Shown here: positions 1 through 12,500 of the stretch, one piece after another | Layout: every line of letters starts with the position of its first letter | Position numbering within the stretch: the first letter of the stretch is position 1 | Assembly: GCF_001039355.2 (NCBI RefSeq) | Contig: NW_019775980.1 | Span: forward strand, 335,322-399,321 | From: Lingula anatina | Lineage: Eukaryota; Brachiopoda; Lingulata; Lingulida; Lingulidae | DNA length: 64,000 nucleotides | Direction of reading: 5' to 3' | Program-made: the position numbers and the translations under genes | The notes under the pieces: generated by a model | Told to the model about the DNA's origin: nothing | Seen by the model: only the letters and a program-made list of their open reading frames with translations | Database searches by the model: none

Positions 1-390
1 GAGTGCAGTCGAAGTCCCACCGGTGGCGCTCATCGTCTTCTATGTTCTGTAAAGAGAAATAAAAACTAGATTAGATTTCTTTCATTTCTTAAACTTTACT
101 TTAAAAAAGAAAAAGATTACTTACCTTAAGGAGTGCAGTCGAAGTCCCACCGGTGGCGCTCATCATCTTCTATGTCCTGTAAACAGAAATAAAAACGAGA
201 TTAGATTTCTTTTATTTCCTAAAATCCACTTCCAAAAAGAAAAAGATTACATACCTTAAGGAGTGTAGTCGAAGTCCCACAGGTGGCGCTCATCGTCTTC
301 TATGCTCTGTAAACATAAAAAAATAGATTATTTTAAAAAAATAGATTTTTTTTTTTTCATTTCTCAAACTCAAAAAAGATTATATACCTT
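1..390 (-). repeat. 130-bp tandem repeat, each unit with an exon-like core
   Basis: Three near-identical 130-bp units begin at 1, 131 and 261. Read on the minus strand, each carries a pyrimidine tract ending in CAG, a 52-bp core (255-306, 125-176, and 46 down past the window edge), then AAG followed by GTAAGT or GTATGT. One frame of the core encodes an acidic 16-residue stretch ending WDFDCTP or WDFDYTP, then TAA two codon positions before the donor. The cores differ by a few bases and the flanks by more. Either these are tandem terminal exons of the minus-strand gene starting near 985, or the repeat only captured splice-like sequence. Confidence 0.7.
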
Positions 391-985
391 CAAGAATCGC
401 CATAATCGAGTTCTGTTTACAGAACGAAAAATGGATTAATGTCTTTTCCTACCAATGTCAGTACTCTGCAGTCAGGCTTACCTTTAAGGGGTTTCCATCT
501 CATTGAAGCACCATATGGCAGCCACCTCGTAGACAGACCATGTCAGTGCTCGCTGGACGCTGCCCCCTGCCCCGCTGCCTTGGAAGTCTGTGAACAGAGA
601 GAAAAAAAGTTAATGAGTTTTCTAACCTTATCTAGCAGTTTGCTGTCTTCTTCCTGGACCTGTAATAAAAAAGAAACCTGGAAAGCATGCAATAATGCAA
701 TGAAACTACGACTAGCCCACGACAGCAAAAAGGTGCAGTATCCTGCGAAGATCCCTGAGCGACGATTCCTTGTGGGGAGAAGCGAAGGTTGTAGCTGGCC
801 AGCTTAGAGAAACGCCGAATCCACCGTCTAGACGTCTGCGTGTGCAATATGGCGAAGAGCGATGCGTTGACGTAGGATGAGCAAAGATTCGGAGAAATGC
901 GAGTCGACTCCTGTGTCCTTTGTGCTTGATACAGGACGCAGCACACGACGTCCTTCCTGTTGCTGTAGATCTGTCCGCAGTTGAG
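388..985 (-). CDS. candidate small multi-exon gene, not recognised
   Basis: I do not recognise a product. Support is structural. A TATA box and E-box lie just upstream, and a CpG-rich stretch follows at 807-985. Then come exon-like pieces on the minus strand: 627-659 (acceptor TTACAG, donor GTTAGA), an exon starting at 587 (acceptor TTCACAG), and 388-412 (acceptor AAACAG, donor GTATAT). Joining 627-659 to the exon starting at 587 gives VQEEDSKLLDK followed by TSKAAGQGAASSEH and a stop. I could not find one frame running from a convincing ATG through all exons, so it may be noncoding, a pseudogene, or wrongly modelled. The three 130-bp units further down would be its last exons. Confidence 0.3.
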
Positions 986-1009
986 TGAACGCACTTTCAA
1001 AATTCCGCG

Positions 1010-1031
1010 CTTTTATACCTTTAGTCACGTG
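1010..1031 (-). promoter_or_regulatory. TATA box and E-box
   Basis: On the minus strand, TATAAAAG is the complement of 1010-1017, and the palindromic E-box CACGTG sits at 1026-1031. The spacing predicts transcription starting near 985 and running toward position 1. The local sequence is richer in CpG than its surroundings. Confidence 0.5.
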
Positions 1032-1166
1032 GTGGCGTTCCTGTTGTCACCACTAGTCAACTTGTTCATAGGGGATGGCCTTTGGTAGTGATACGCCAAT
1101 TTGATTATAATATCTTAAAGACATAAATTTTATTTTCTATTTTCTATTTTGATTTTCTTGTTTATC

Positions 1167-2796
1167 ATTTCATTTTATGGTAAGAGTATTGAGTACTAAG
1201 CAGTGACCTCGAAATGTAACAGACACAGTAGATGACAATTTCTGAGCAACATATCCTCTCCCCAAAATTATGATAGGCACGATGTCGGTTATACTGGAAG
1301 CTGTGAACTTCTCGCAGGCCACTATATTGTACGCGTGTATTCGAGCACTGATCCAAAATGTGGATGACGTAATAGGGCGTAGAATGACTGCATTTTCGAG
1401 GCACCCTGAGGGAGCATGGTTGTTCTGATTGTAGCGAATTATAGTGAGTCATTTGAAAGTACGCTGGACTGGACATGTACATCCACCTCAGTTCTCTGAA
1501 ACACATTTTGTAATCAAGAAATGAAATGAAAATAATTTATGATTTTACGAATAGAAAGAATAGCAGCAGTGGGTCATATGAAAAATCTTGATTAACTTAT
1601 ACAAGGCAGAAGAAACGAATGATTTTATTTTTGTATATAAAACATCTATTAATTTAGGCAATAATTAAGAACGGGTGCCTTCCTTTTTGGCTTCAGGTGA
1701 CCAGTACTCTTATGGCACTGGCTTGAGTAGAGAAAAACAGAAAAAGATAATAAATAACTTATAAGAATAATAAGATAAAAAAATTAAAAAATGAAATTTT
1801 TCTCATTTGTACGTAAACTTTACTTTATCCATTTTAAACCATAGCTGGATTTTACACTTTTTAATATGCGTTTTAACATTGTTATAAGTCTCAGTGCTCA
1901 CTGGCATCCTTTCTCATCTCTCTGGAGAGCATACAACTAGAGTTGCCGAAAACTAGGGTTAACATGCTTATAGGTCAACTGCTCATTATCAGTGTTTCAT
2001 GGTCGGGCACACAACAGTTCCATTTGTGTGTTTTCTCAGTGAGGTGGTCTCTGACTCGACTCTACCTAAAAATCAAACTCGGGACTTGCCTCTCCTGCCC
2101 CGAGAACACACACTGATTCTCTATGTGTAGGTCCATTTAAGAATTTAAAACAAGAGAAAGAATTGTTTATCCAAGTGGAATTTACTTAAATCAGTCTAGC
2201 CACTTAAATCGCTGCCAAAAATAATTACTAGATTTATCTGTTCTGACATAAAAAAACATAAAATTTAAACCATCGTTATTGTAGTTCGCAGCTCCATCGT
2301 ACATTATCCAATCGATCTAGGTTATTTCTACTAAAGCACAAAATCAGGAAGTGAGTATGATGTCTAACGTCTCAGAAAATGTCTGTGTTTTTGTTCATTT
2401 TAAATGGCGCAATAAATAGATTGCGGCTTCGTCCGCAGTGTCACCTGACTTCTAAAAATTGAAAAAAATTCGTGACGTCTTTAGCCACAGGCCATAATAT
2501 TTAGTTGTTTGATGTTTTTGTAATATTTTAGCCATATACATCTTCAATTACATCCATGATAAGCTAGACGATAAGCAGGACACACTCAATTGCTTTAGAC
2601 GGAACACGGCAAAACTGCGTTCTCATAGAAAGTAATTTGTAAAACCTTAGTTACCAGGCATTTAAAAAATATACTTGAGGTTAAGAACAATATGTGTCAG
2701 TAAAATATATGTGCATCTCGTAATACCCCTTACGCGAGGTTTTAATTTTCGTTAGTATTAATAACGTTCGATTGTTATTTTTAAAACCTCTTTCCC
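1167..2796. repeat. 1.6-kb duplicated segment, copy 1
   Basis: About 1.6 kb that recurs almost base for base at 2798-4399 with scattered SNPs and small indels. Copy 1 ends at the single N at 2797. I see no gene in it. The only longer open frame (about 113 codons, minus strand, 1165-1506) has amino-acid-changing differences between the copies and no recognisable motif. An unmerged haplotype is as likely as a real tandem duplication. Confidence 0.85.
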
Positions 2797-2797
2797 N

Positions 2798-4399
2798 TTT
2801 TATTTTATGGTAAGAGTATTGAGTACTAAGCAGTGACCTCGAAATGTAACAGACACAGTAGATGACAATTTCTGAGCAACATATCCTCTCCCCAAAATTA
2901 TGAGAGGCACGATGTCGGTTATACTGGAAGCTGTGAACTTCTCGCAGGCCACTATATTGTGCGCGTGTATTCGAGCACTGATCCAAAATGTGGATGACGT
3001 AATAGGGCGTAGAATGACTGCATTTTCGAGGCACCCTGAGGGAGTATGGTTGTTCTGATTGTAGCGAATTATAGTGAGTCATTTGAAAGTACGCTGGACT
3101 GGACATGTACATCCACCTCAGTTCTCTGAAACACATTTTGTAATCAAGAAATGAAATGAAAATAATTTATGATTTTACGAATAGAAAGAATAGCAGCAGT
3201 GGGTCATATGAAAAATCTTGATTAACTTATACAAGGCAGAAGAAACGAATGATTTTATTTTTGTATATAAAACATCTATTGATTTAGGCAATAATTAAGA
3301 ACGGGTGCCTTCCTTTTTGGCTTCAGGTGACCAGTACTCTTATGGCACTGGCTTGAGTAGAGAGAAACAGAAAAAGATAATAAATAAGAATAATAAGATA
3401 AAAAATTTAAAAAATGAAATTTTTCTCATTTGTACGTAAACTTTACTTTATCCATTTTAAACCATAGCTGGATTTTACACTTTTTGATATGCGTTTTAAC
3501 ATTGTTATAAGTCTCAGTGCTCACTGGCATCCTTTCTCATCTCTCTGGAGATCATACAACCAAAGTTGCCGAAAACTAGAGTTAACATGCTTATAGGTCA
3601 ACTGCTCATTATCAGTGTTTCATGGCCGGGCACACAACAGTTCCATTTGTGTGTTTTCTCAGTGAGGTGGTCTCTGACTCGACTCTACCTAAAAATCAAA
3701 CTCGGGATTTGCCTCTCCTGCCCCGAGAACACACACTGATTCTCTATGTGTAGGTCCATTTAAGAATTTAAAACAAGAGAAAGAATTGTTTATCCAAGTG
3801 GAATTTACTTAAATCAGTCTAGCCACTTAAATCGCTGCCAAAAAATAATTACAAGATTTATCTGGTCTGACATAAAAAAAAACATAAAATTAACCCATCG
3901 TTATTGTAGTTCGCAGCTCCATCTTACATTATCCAATCGATCAAGGTTATTTCTACTAAAGCACAAAATCAGGAAGTGAGTATGATGTCTAACGTCTCAG
4001 AAAATGTCTGTTTTTGTTCATTTTAAATGGCGCAATAAATAGATTGCGGCTACGTTCGCAGTGTCACCTGGCTTTTAAAAATTGAAAAAAAATTCGTGAC
4101 GTCTTAAGCCACAGGACATAATATTTAGTTGTTTGATGTTTTTGTAATATTTTAGCCATATACATCTTCAATTACATCCATGATAAGCTAGACGATAAGC
4201 AGGACACACTCAATTGCTTTTTACGAAACACGGCAAAACTGCGTTCTCAAAGAAAGTAATTTGTAAAACCTTAGTTACCAGGCATTTAAAAAATATACTT
4301 GAGGTTAAGAACAATATGTGTCAGTAAAATATATGTGCATCTCGTAATACCCCTTACGCGAGGTTTTAATTTTCGTTAGTATTAATAACGTGCGAATAT
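2798..4399. repeat. 1.6-kb duplicated segment, copy 2
   Basis: Second copy of 1167-2796, bounded by the single Ns at 2797 and 4400. Alignment is continuous from the shared TTTTATGGTAAGAG start to the shared GTTAGTATTAATAACG end. After 4400 the sequence turns abruptly into a C-run, as at an assembly join. Confidence 0.85.
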
Positions 4400-4400
4400 N

Positions 4401-4776
4401 CCCCCCCCCCCCCCCCCACCTCCTCCTTCACGCTACTCGACGCTCCCGGTATAAGCACGTTTCACAATAAAACGTCACTGCCAATGTTTAGGTAGTTCTG
4501 CACCCACAATTTACTCACGTGCCTTACACCATTCCCTAAAATCCTTCCCCGATTTTGATTTTAGATAGTTATTCAGAAACAGACAAAACTACGCTTAAGT
4601 ATTATGTTACAAAAGTCAGCCTATCCTATGCCTTGATACAAAATCTTTGAAACCGAACAACATGACCGTAGTCAAGTGTCATATGGCTTACATTACAGTT
4701 TTGTGATGTTACTTGATGACTTTCTAAAATTGATATATTAAATTATTTTTAAATATTATGTCCACGCATTAAAATG

Positions 4777-4818
<42 letters not shown>

Positions 4819-7800
4819 TATTTTAATTTTTTTTTTGGGGGGGGGGTTTAAAAAAAAAACAACACCCCTCTAAAAAATCCAGGATCCGCCCCTGCTTGGC
4901 TTAACCCATCTGGTAGTACATGTATGACGGTTATTTTGGAGAATATTAGATTTTGCAGCGTTTTCAAAACTTGAAGCGGCGGCTTTACCCAATTTGGGGG
5001 GAGAAGCAGGCATAGAGACAGGTAAGATGAACAGACGTTTATACGCTGATATGTTGATAATTTTACTAATGCACTTGACAGAACGATAGTATATTCTCAA
5101 GCTATATTTTTTATAATAAAGTAGTGTTCAAGTATCGGTTTCACTGAATCTTTTTTCAAGTTACTGTCGTGTTCTAAAATGGCGGCACACAAAACCGAAA
5201 TGTAAACACGTTCTTTTGAATTGTGCCAAATGCAGATGAAGGTGATTTTTTTGGTCTGTTCAGTTTTTTTTATAGTGTGACATTTGTTTTTGAATATGTT
5301 AAAATTTTAGGAAGGAACCTAACCTGCAACTTATCGATTTTCTACATGTACGACAGGCAGTATATTTTGCATATTCCAATATAAGGTATCGGTATTATAC
5401 ACAGCTGAAGAGATATATATAAATATATACTGCCAAATATATATGCTTGTAAATTATCGAATGAAACTATTTTCACACTTGTAACTTTTATAGTTGTGAA
5501 AGATACAAAATTGAAAACCAATCACAAGCATCTTTTCAAATATATGAATAACAAATTTTAACTTTTCACATTTTTACTCTTTTGTCAGGAGACAAATGTA
5601 TGAAATCAATATGAGTGAAAATTTTTTTCTCAAAAATAAGTTTTATATCTTACATTACATATTACAACCTTCATTGGTTGACCATTTTCAATAGATAAAC
5701 ACTTTGCATAATACAATGCCAGTATTACATTGTAAGTGTGTTTTCAAATTGCACATTTGTGTTATAAGGAAGTTTATTTTTGTTAAAAATCTCCCCTGCA
5801 CAAACCTGCAAAAACATGGGTTATAAGTTTGTAAAGGAAAATTGTTTCATGAAAAAAGAACATTATATTTGTAAAATTCTTTTGTTTTAATTTATAAATA
5901 TTGTGTATTTTATGAAACAAAAAGTACCAGTGCAATAATTAGTGTATGGTAGTTGTGAACACTCTAGTTTGTAGACTTGTATGTATTTCCTAAACTCTTC
6001 AGGGCTTCATCTAAATGGGATCTTAATTGATTTAAAGAAACGCGTTTGACACAGTTCAGCTCCTGATGATGAGCTTCATTTATCTATACTGATACACTTT
6101 AAGAGTAAAAAGTGCTATTTTAGATAATTCAATTGTTACCAGCTTCCCTAATAAATTACCAAGATTGTGATTTATTATTTATATTGATTTTAGTGTGTAT
6201 TGTTGTATTGTTTGTTTGTTTGTGTGTGTGTGTAAAAAATATATGCAGTTACAAAAGTTTTCCTGTAAATTACTTTTTAAACCTTTTTAATATTTAATCT
6301 AATATTTTTCTAGGCTTGAAGAACATGAATGGGAACAGGGTAAATTCTTTTTCCAATTCCTTGGCCTGTTGTTTTTATGACAGAATCTATTATTTCCAAA
6401 TACTGTGTGGCAGTGAGCACCATCACAACCTCTAACATTCTTTTAAGGACTGAAAAATATTTTGTGCTGTGCTAGCTGTTGCTTATAATAATATTTATTG
6501 ATCATCAGTATTACTACATTTGTCATATATTTTACCAGTATATTTGAACCATGCACCATAGGTAACAAATGCGAAGTTTAGTTTTTGCATACATGACCTG
6601 CATTGTAGACAGAAACTTCTGCTTATAAAAATAAATTCAAAGCATGGATTGGTACAGGACTAACTGGGCATCAGTGAAAACAACTGCTGACCCAAGGTAA
6701 ATTTATAAAATAATATTATTATTAATATTGATCTTGTTTTTAAAAGGAGTGGTGTGTTCATTGGTTAACTGTATGTACTGATTAAGTAGTGTAAAATAAT
6801 CGCCATATTGATGTGTTGCTAAAATAAAAAATAAATTTTTTGCCACAAATATACAATGTATATGTGTATTACATGTATGAAAATAAAATAAAGAAAATTG
6901 AATAAATGTTTCTTTTTTTTCATAAAAAAAGGACACTTATCGGTTGGACTTGTATAATAAATAAATGCTTATTTACAAAGAAAAAATATGAAATGTTTAT
7001 TTTCCTCCATTCTTCCTGTGCAAGCTTCAGTTCACTATATAGACAATGAGCAGTGGAAAAACCAAAAAGAGGTCAGAATACCAACAGAATGTACTGAGTC
7101 AAAACGAGGCTGGTATACGGTTGTTGCAAGGAAGACATTTTTTGCATACACGGGTGCGAATTGATTTGTGCCATTCCTGGATGAAGGTAAAGTTCCTTAC
7201 ATGCTTACATTAACAGAAAGCTGAATAAATTTGCCACATCTTACTGGTAACTTAAAATTGGAACCTGTTCTCTAAGAATGCAAGCATTTAAGTCAAAGTT
7301 GAACTTCTGCTGTAGCTTTAGTAAAATATTTGGTTTCAAACTCGCTTTTCTACACAAAACAGGGTTTAAATCAACTCGAGGAGCATCTGACATGATTTGC
7401 AATTTACTTTTTAAAATGACAGTATACATAACAAAACTTTTATACCCTTAATAGCCGAGATATTCCACCGTTTCTGACACCCTATAAATCTCAAAAAATT
7501 TCACCCAATTCAAATTCTTCAACTTCCGGTTTGGTTAAAAGCCACCTAGCGGCAGACCGGTGGCTCCCAGGCTGGTCGTGTTACATTGTCAATCTGCCAA
7601 GCTATCTCTTTTGTGAGGCAATACCTGTTACTTTGCCATGCCATTTTAGCAGAAGTATGTCTCCAAGTCTTTGTTCTGCAATTTTTACAGATAAGCACAG
7701 CACAACTCCCCTGAACATGGAGATGTAAAATTGGAAAAAAAAAAAACTATGATCCTTTGAAATGGAACTGACTGTTGAAGATTTAATTCAGTTCAGAAAA

Positions 7801-7850
7801 TTGTAAAATTGAAAAATCCTTTGAAATGGAAGTGAGCGTCTGTCACATGT
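4401..7850. other. intergenic AT-rich DNA with simple repeats
   Basis: It contains a C-run (4401-4417), an ATT microsatellite (about 4780-4818), a G-run near 4838, and a stretch around 4865-4905 (CCAGGATCCGCCCCTG) that looks like the end of a dispersed repeat. At 5178 the motif AAAATGGCGGC resembles a YY1 site or a Kozak start, but the reading frame from it stops after eight codons. I find no supported gene here apart from a weak ORF at 7046-7213. Confidence 0.5.
7046..7213 (+). CDS. weak candidate short ORF, 55 codons
   Basis: An ATG at 7046 opens 55 codons, beginning MSSGKTKKRSEYQQNV, basic and rich in Q, L and R. An in-frame TAG lies just upstream. A donor-like AAG/GTAAAG occurs at 7186-7187, but the next acceptor is only 30 bases on, too near for an intron. 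AATAAA follows at 7224. I do not recognise it. It could be an exon of an unseen plus-strand gene convergent with NUP93, or chance. Confidence 0.2.
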   Translation: MSSGKTKKRSEYQQNVLSQNEAGIRLLQGRHFLHTRVRIDLCHSWMKVKFLTCLH

Positions 7851-9530
7851 TCAGTTCATGAGTACTTCCATCTGGACCAGTCTGGCGTTGGTATCTCCAG
7901 GCATTCTGTACGGCAACATCCCAGCAAATGTGATCAAAGCCTTTGCCTGGCTGCGCAGATAACTGGTGAACTGAAATAAGTAAATACATAAATAATAACA
8001 AAGACAATACTGACATTTTGAATGTGAAATTGGTTCGCTGGAATGACATTCTGTGAAAACAAAGAAACAGTCTGTTTTGACTGGCTACCACCATGTGTAT
8101 GCAAAAAGGAATATCGTGAATAAAAAAATTATGTAATAATAAGATCAGTTTTTAAACAGAACTCTTCAGGTAGAACTTTAGATGATTGCTGCCTGCTAAT
8201 TGCTGATCATGATGACTGAACAACCTGAGAAACTACTTATGATAATTAACTTGCTAATTAAAGCCACTATAAATGCAGCCTAATGCATCAACTTCTGCAA
8301 GAGAAGACAGACACTCTTACCGATTCTTTTCCACCATCATCTGTAGTTCCTGGTCTTCCCACCAGAGGACTCTGTCTACCTGCACTTCTGAGAACAGAAA
8401 GGTGAAGTTGTAAGATGGTAAGATCAAGTCCCTTGATGAAAAGCAATCTCATCAAAGTTAGTGCCGTATGAAAAGGGTATTACAGGTAGTATATGTGCAC
8501 TGTACGGGCATCACATTTCAAATGTAATATAGGCTTAAGTTCTGCTGCGATGAAGAAGATACTGGTTTACTTACTTGGCATTTTTATACTGGGTATATAG
8601 AATGTTCATGGTCGCAAGCAATATATCTGGTAAGCTTCGCCGAATCTAAAAAAATAAAAAATAATCATAATTATATGACATAAATACACAAAATAAATGC
8701 AATAATAAAAACCCTATAAAAGCTTCACCAAACCAGATAAAAATAGTCACATGTACGTGTGCTTTTGGAGTGATGGATTTATACAATTTCAAACAAACAA
8801 ATTTAAAGATTTAAGAGATCTTTACTGCCCTTAGGTAAATTCCATAATGACATTAAAATTAACCAAACTTTTTCACAATTAGTGGTAATTAATTAGTCAC
8901 ATTGTAAAGCAAAGGGCACTTCAAACATAAAACAAAAGATTCAATCTTCAAAGAAAACTTTACCTCATCTGCGTAGTGTCTGAAGCCAGATACTTTCTGC
9001 TCCACAGTATCCAGAGACAGTGGGATCAGCTTCAAGTGCCGAATTATCTGTAATACATGGACAATATAAGCTTTTATCTTATAATGCAGAATATATAAGG
9101 GCAAACTTACAGATGAGGAGAGCAATAAATTCCATGTTAGCTCTCTCTCTAGATTTGTTATGGAGTTTTTTCCCTTTGTTTGTCTTCTAACATAATACAG
9201 AAGAGACAACTAAAGGTGCCAGGGTTTCAAGAGTAAAATTCATGGAACTCTGGGACAGGAACACTGTGAACATTGTGGAAGGAGGCACAGCATGCAGCAT
9301 TCAGACATCTTTTACATGTAACACCTTTAACTAGGCTCAGTCTATGATGGGTTTAACTTAATTTTAAATTTTTAACAAATATTAACAAATATATCCCAAC
9401 TGAACTAAAGTCCACAACAAGAATATACAAATACAGCAAAATTAGATAAACAAGAATAAGCATAATCATACTACCACTTTGGGATTGAAATATTTTAGTG
9501 CATACATTCAAGTGTAGGAACAAATATTTG

Positions 9531-9564
<34 letters not shown>

Positions 9565-12500
9565 GAGAGAGAGATATTTGTGTCTTAACCCATCTCTATC
9601 TTACATCCAGTGCCTGGTCCAGACTGCCACTATGGTAGAGATCAAAGAAAGCCAACAGATCCAGCAGAAGATAGAATGTCCCAGTGGTGGCCCTGCTACC
9701 TTCATGGCCCTGGCTTTTATACCTGGAAATATATCAATTAATTTATCTGCCTTTCCATCACATTACAACTTGTATCTTATCTCATATCTTAGCAGTAAAC
9801 AAACACATATACGTACCAAAATTTTAGATTTAAAGAGATAAGATACATTTTATAAGGTGAAAATAAAACTGTAAAGGGAGTTTGGAAAATATTTTTGTTT
9901 TTCACTACAAATGTACGACAAGTATATGATTGTGTTAGCTGTGACATTGTGTCATTGTGTTAGATGTGTCAATTGTGACACATGTGCCATATTGTGCTAG
10001 ATGTGCCAATTGTGGTAGGAGTGACATATTGTGCTAGATGTGACATATTGTGTTGGATGTGACATATTGTGCTAGATGTGCCAATTGTGTTAGCTGTGAC
10101 ATATTGTGCTAGATGTGACCAACCTCTCAGCAATGGACAGAGCCATCTGTTTCAGCCTATCTTTACTGGAGTGAGGACTTGGAGGCTGTGAGAGCACCTG
10201 GGTGAGAAGCTTGTTCATCAACTCTAAAACTTTCTCTGGATTCTGTAAATAAACAAATATTTCCAAATGTGCACAGCATTAATAAATCAATTAAGAAAGC
10301 AGTCTAAAAGATAAAAAATAAAGTAATAAAAGCATGGAATATAAGCAGACATGACTGGTTGTGAGAAAAAAAAAAAAGTAGGAAGAAATGGTTTGCTGGT
10401 AACTGGGGAAAAAAACAAAGTAAGAATAATAATCAAATTTAAATTTTGTAAAAAAAAAAAAAAAAAAAAAAGAACATGTCTACAGAATGTACAAGATATG
10501 AAATCAGAAGACATTAAAAAATTAACATTATTCAATGTGTCAGAAATGTACATTCTCAAGACATAAACAACATCTTACTTTTGCTAAGTCATACAGTTTC
10601 ACAGCATCTTCAAACAGTCCCTTAGTCTCGGAGTCTTCTGCAACTTTGGCAATGATCTTGTGAGTATCACTGTGAAATTTATCAATGGCTCCAGGCTGAA
10701 ATAAAAGTTTTTAAAAAGTGTACTTGTTTTCTATTTCATTTCAACATCATGTTAGAAGAAAAAGAAACATGCTAAGCTATTGTATAATCCCATTTAATGT
10801 ATGAACAAATGTAATGTGTTTTTCTTATTGACATAAAAAATACATTAATAGAAGAGCAATGTCACAATTTATGTCATTCACAATCTCACCTTTCTTGTTC
10901 CATCTCTTTCCAATCTACCTAGCAAAGTCTCAAACTGAAAAAAAAAATAAATAAAGTAATAAAATGCTTGTATGCTGAGACTGTCTTTATTTTTAGTTAT
11001 TTTAAATCAGCAAATTATTTGCACCTAAAGCATATCATTGTAATCTTACTAAATGAAGTAAAAGGCTTTTGGCTGCAGAAACTTAGAAATGTGATCATTA
11101 CCAGTTTATGACAAGAACAAGTAATTTGAGCACGAGAAAAAGCATGCCAACAAAGCCCCAATTACTTGAAGTAATTTGGCCTTATTCACGCTTTTACATA
11201 ACTATGTCCTCAGAGAGTATAAAGAATATAAAGAACAAGATGGCTACCTCTCTAGTCTCCAGCACAAGCTCACTGATACATGACATGAACAGGTTGTCTC
11301 CCTGCGGAGATCGCAAGTTTCTGAAAGAAAAAATTTTATCATTGAAAATTATTAAAACACAAAGGTGCCGATATACTTGGGCTTTCATATCCCACTAATG
11401 AACAGTTTTTGACTCTAAATAGTAAATATAATCCTTTCAATAAAACAATTTTATAATTAATTTGCTGCTGATGAATCACCTTATTTATGGAAGAAGTTTT
11501 TTTTCACTTTTTAGCCTAAAATAAATTAGAGTCTGTTCCCTCAAACTTCTATCAACTAATAAAGTTTACCTGAGGAAGTAGAAATACTGCAGGGCCTCCC
11601 TGGGATCTGTTCCCTCAAACTTCTATCAACTAATAAAGTTTACCTGAGGAAGTAGAAATACTGCAGGGCCTCCCTGGGATCTGTTCCCTCAAACTTCCGT
11701 GTATACATCATCACTAGGCGGGCAAAGTTCAGCCTCTTCATTGGACTGGGGTCACCAGTTTCTTTGGACACTAGGAAAGGAATGGGAGTTGTTAGCATTT
11801 CTTCAGTAAAAAAAAATTGAAGTTATTTCAGAAAAAAATAATTTGTATCATATTGTGTTACCTTCTTATGATATTCCATCTGGCCATAAAACAAAGAAAT
11901 AAAGAAATAGCTAAGCAGCCCTATGTTCTCTTTGTCAAATATAACTTAATTGGCCAATATTGATGGTTTACAAAAAAAAAAAAAAAAAAAAAAAGGATCA
12001 AGTAATTTTCTTTGTAGAGGTAAATAGCTTTTTGTTTTTGAAACTCCCTGCCAAACTTAACTTAAATGGCCAGAGCTAAAATAAATAAATAAATAAATAA
12101 ATAAATAAACTAAGAGAAATTCTTCTGTGAAAGAACTCCCTGTAGACTTCAAGTATAATACAAGGCAGCAAAGCTGTCAAATGTACAGACAAAAAGCAGA
12201 CAATAACAATGCACAAAACAGGCTGTCAATTCTGATGCAAAAGTACATTATGCTTAACTGCAAATTCAACATCAAATTTTAATTATGCTCAACAGGTAAT
12301 ACCAATGTAAGTNTAGAATATATAAGGGCAAACTTACAGATGAGGGGAGCAATAAATTCCATGTTAGCTCTCTCTCTAGATTTGTTATGGAGTTTTTTCC
12401 CTTTGTTTGTCTTCTAACATAATACAGAAGAGACAACTAAAGGTGCCAGGGTTTCAAGAGTAAAATTCATGGAACTCTGGGACAGGAACACTGTGAACAT

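Larger units (their letters stand above)
9088..12150. repeat. NUP93 exon-block duplication, copy A
   Basis: Carries six NUP93 exons of 127, 73, 45, 117, 119 and 118 bp. The same six exons, with the same lengths and largely alignable introns, occur at 12314-15426. All exon differences I checked between the copies are synonymous, while introns differ by SNPs, indels and microsatellite length. Confidence 0.9.

Noticed and set aside
1165-1506. A 113-codon minus-strand frame, recurring at 2681-3136, as a gene
   Set aside because: The differences between the copies change amino acids, there is no motif, and it lies in a duplicated noncoding segment.
7046-7228. A two-exon gene spliced from 7186 to 7217
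   Set aside because: The implied intron is only 30 bp, too short for animal splicing.
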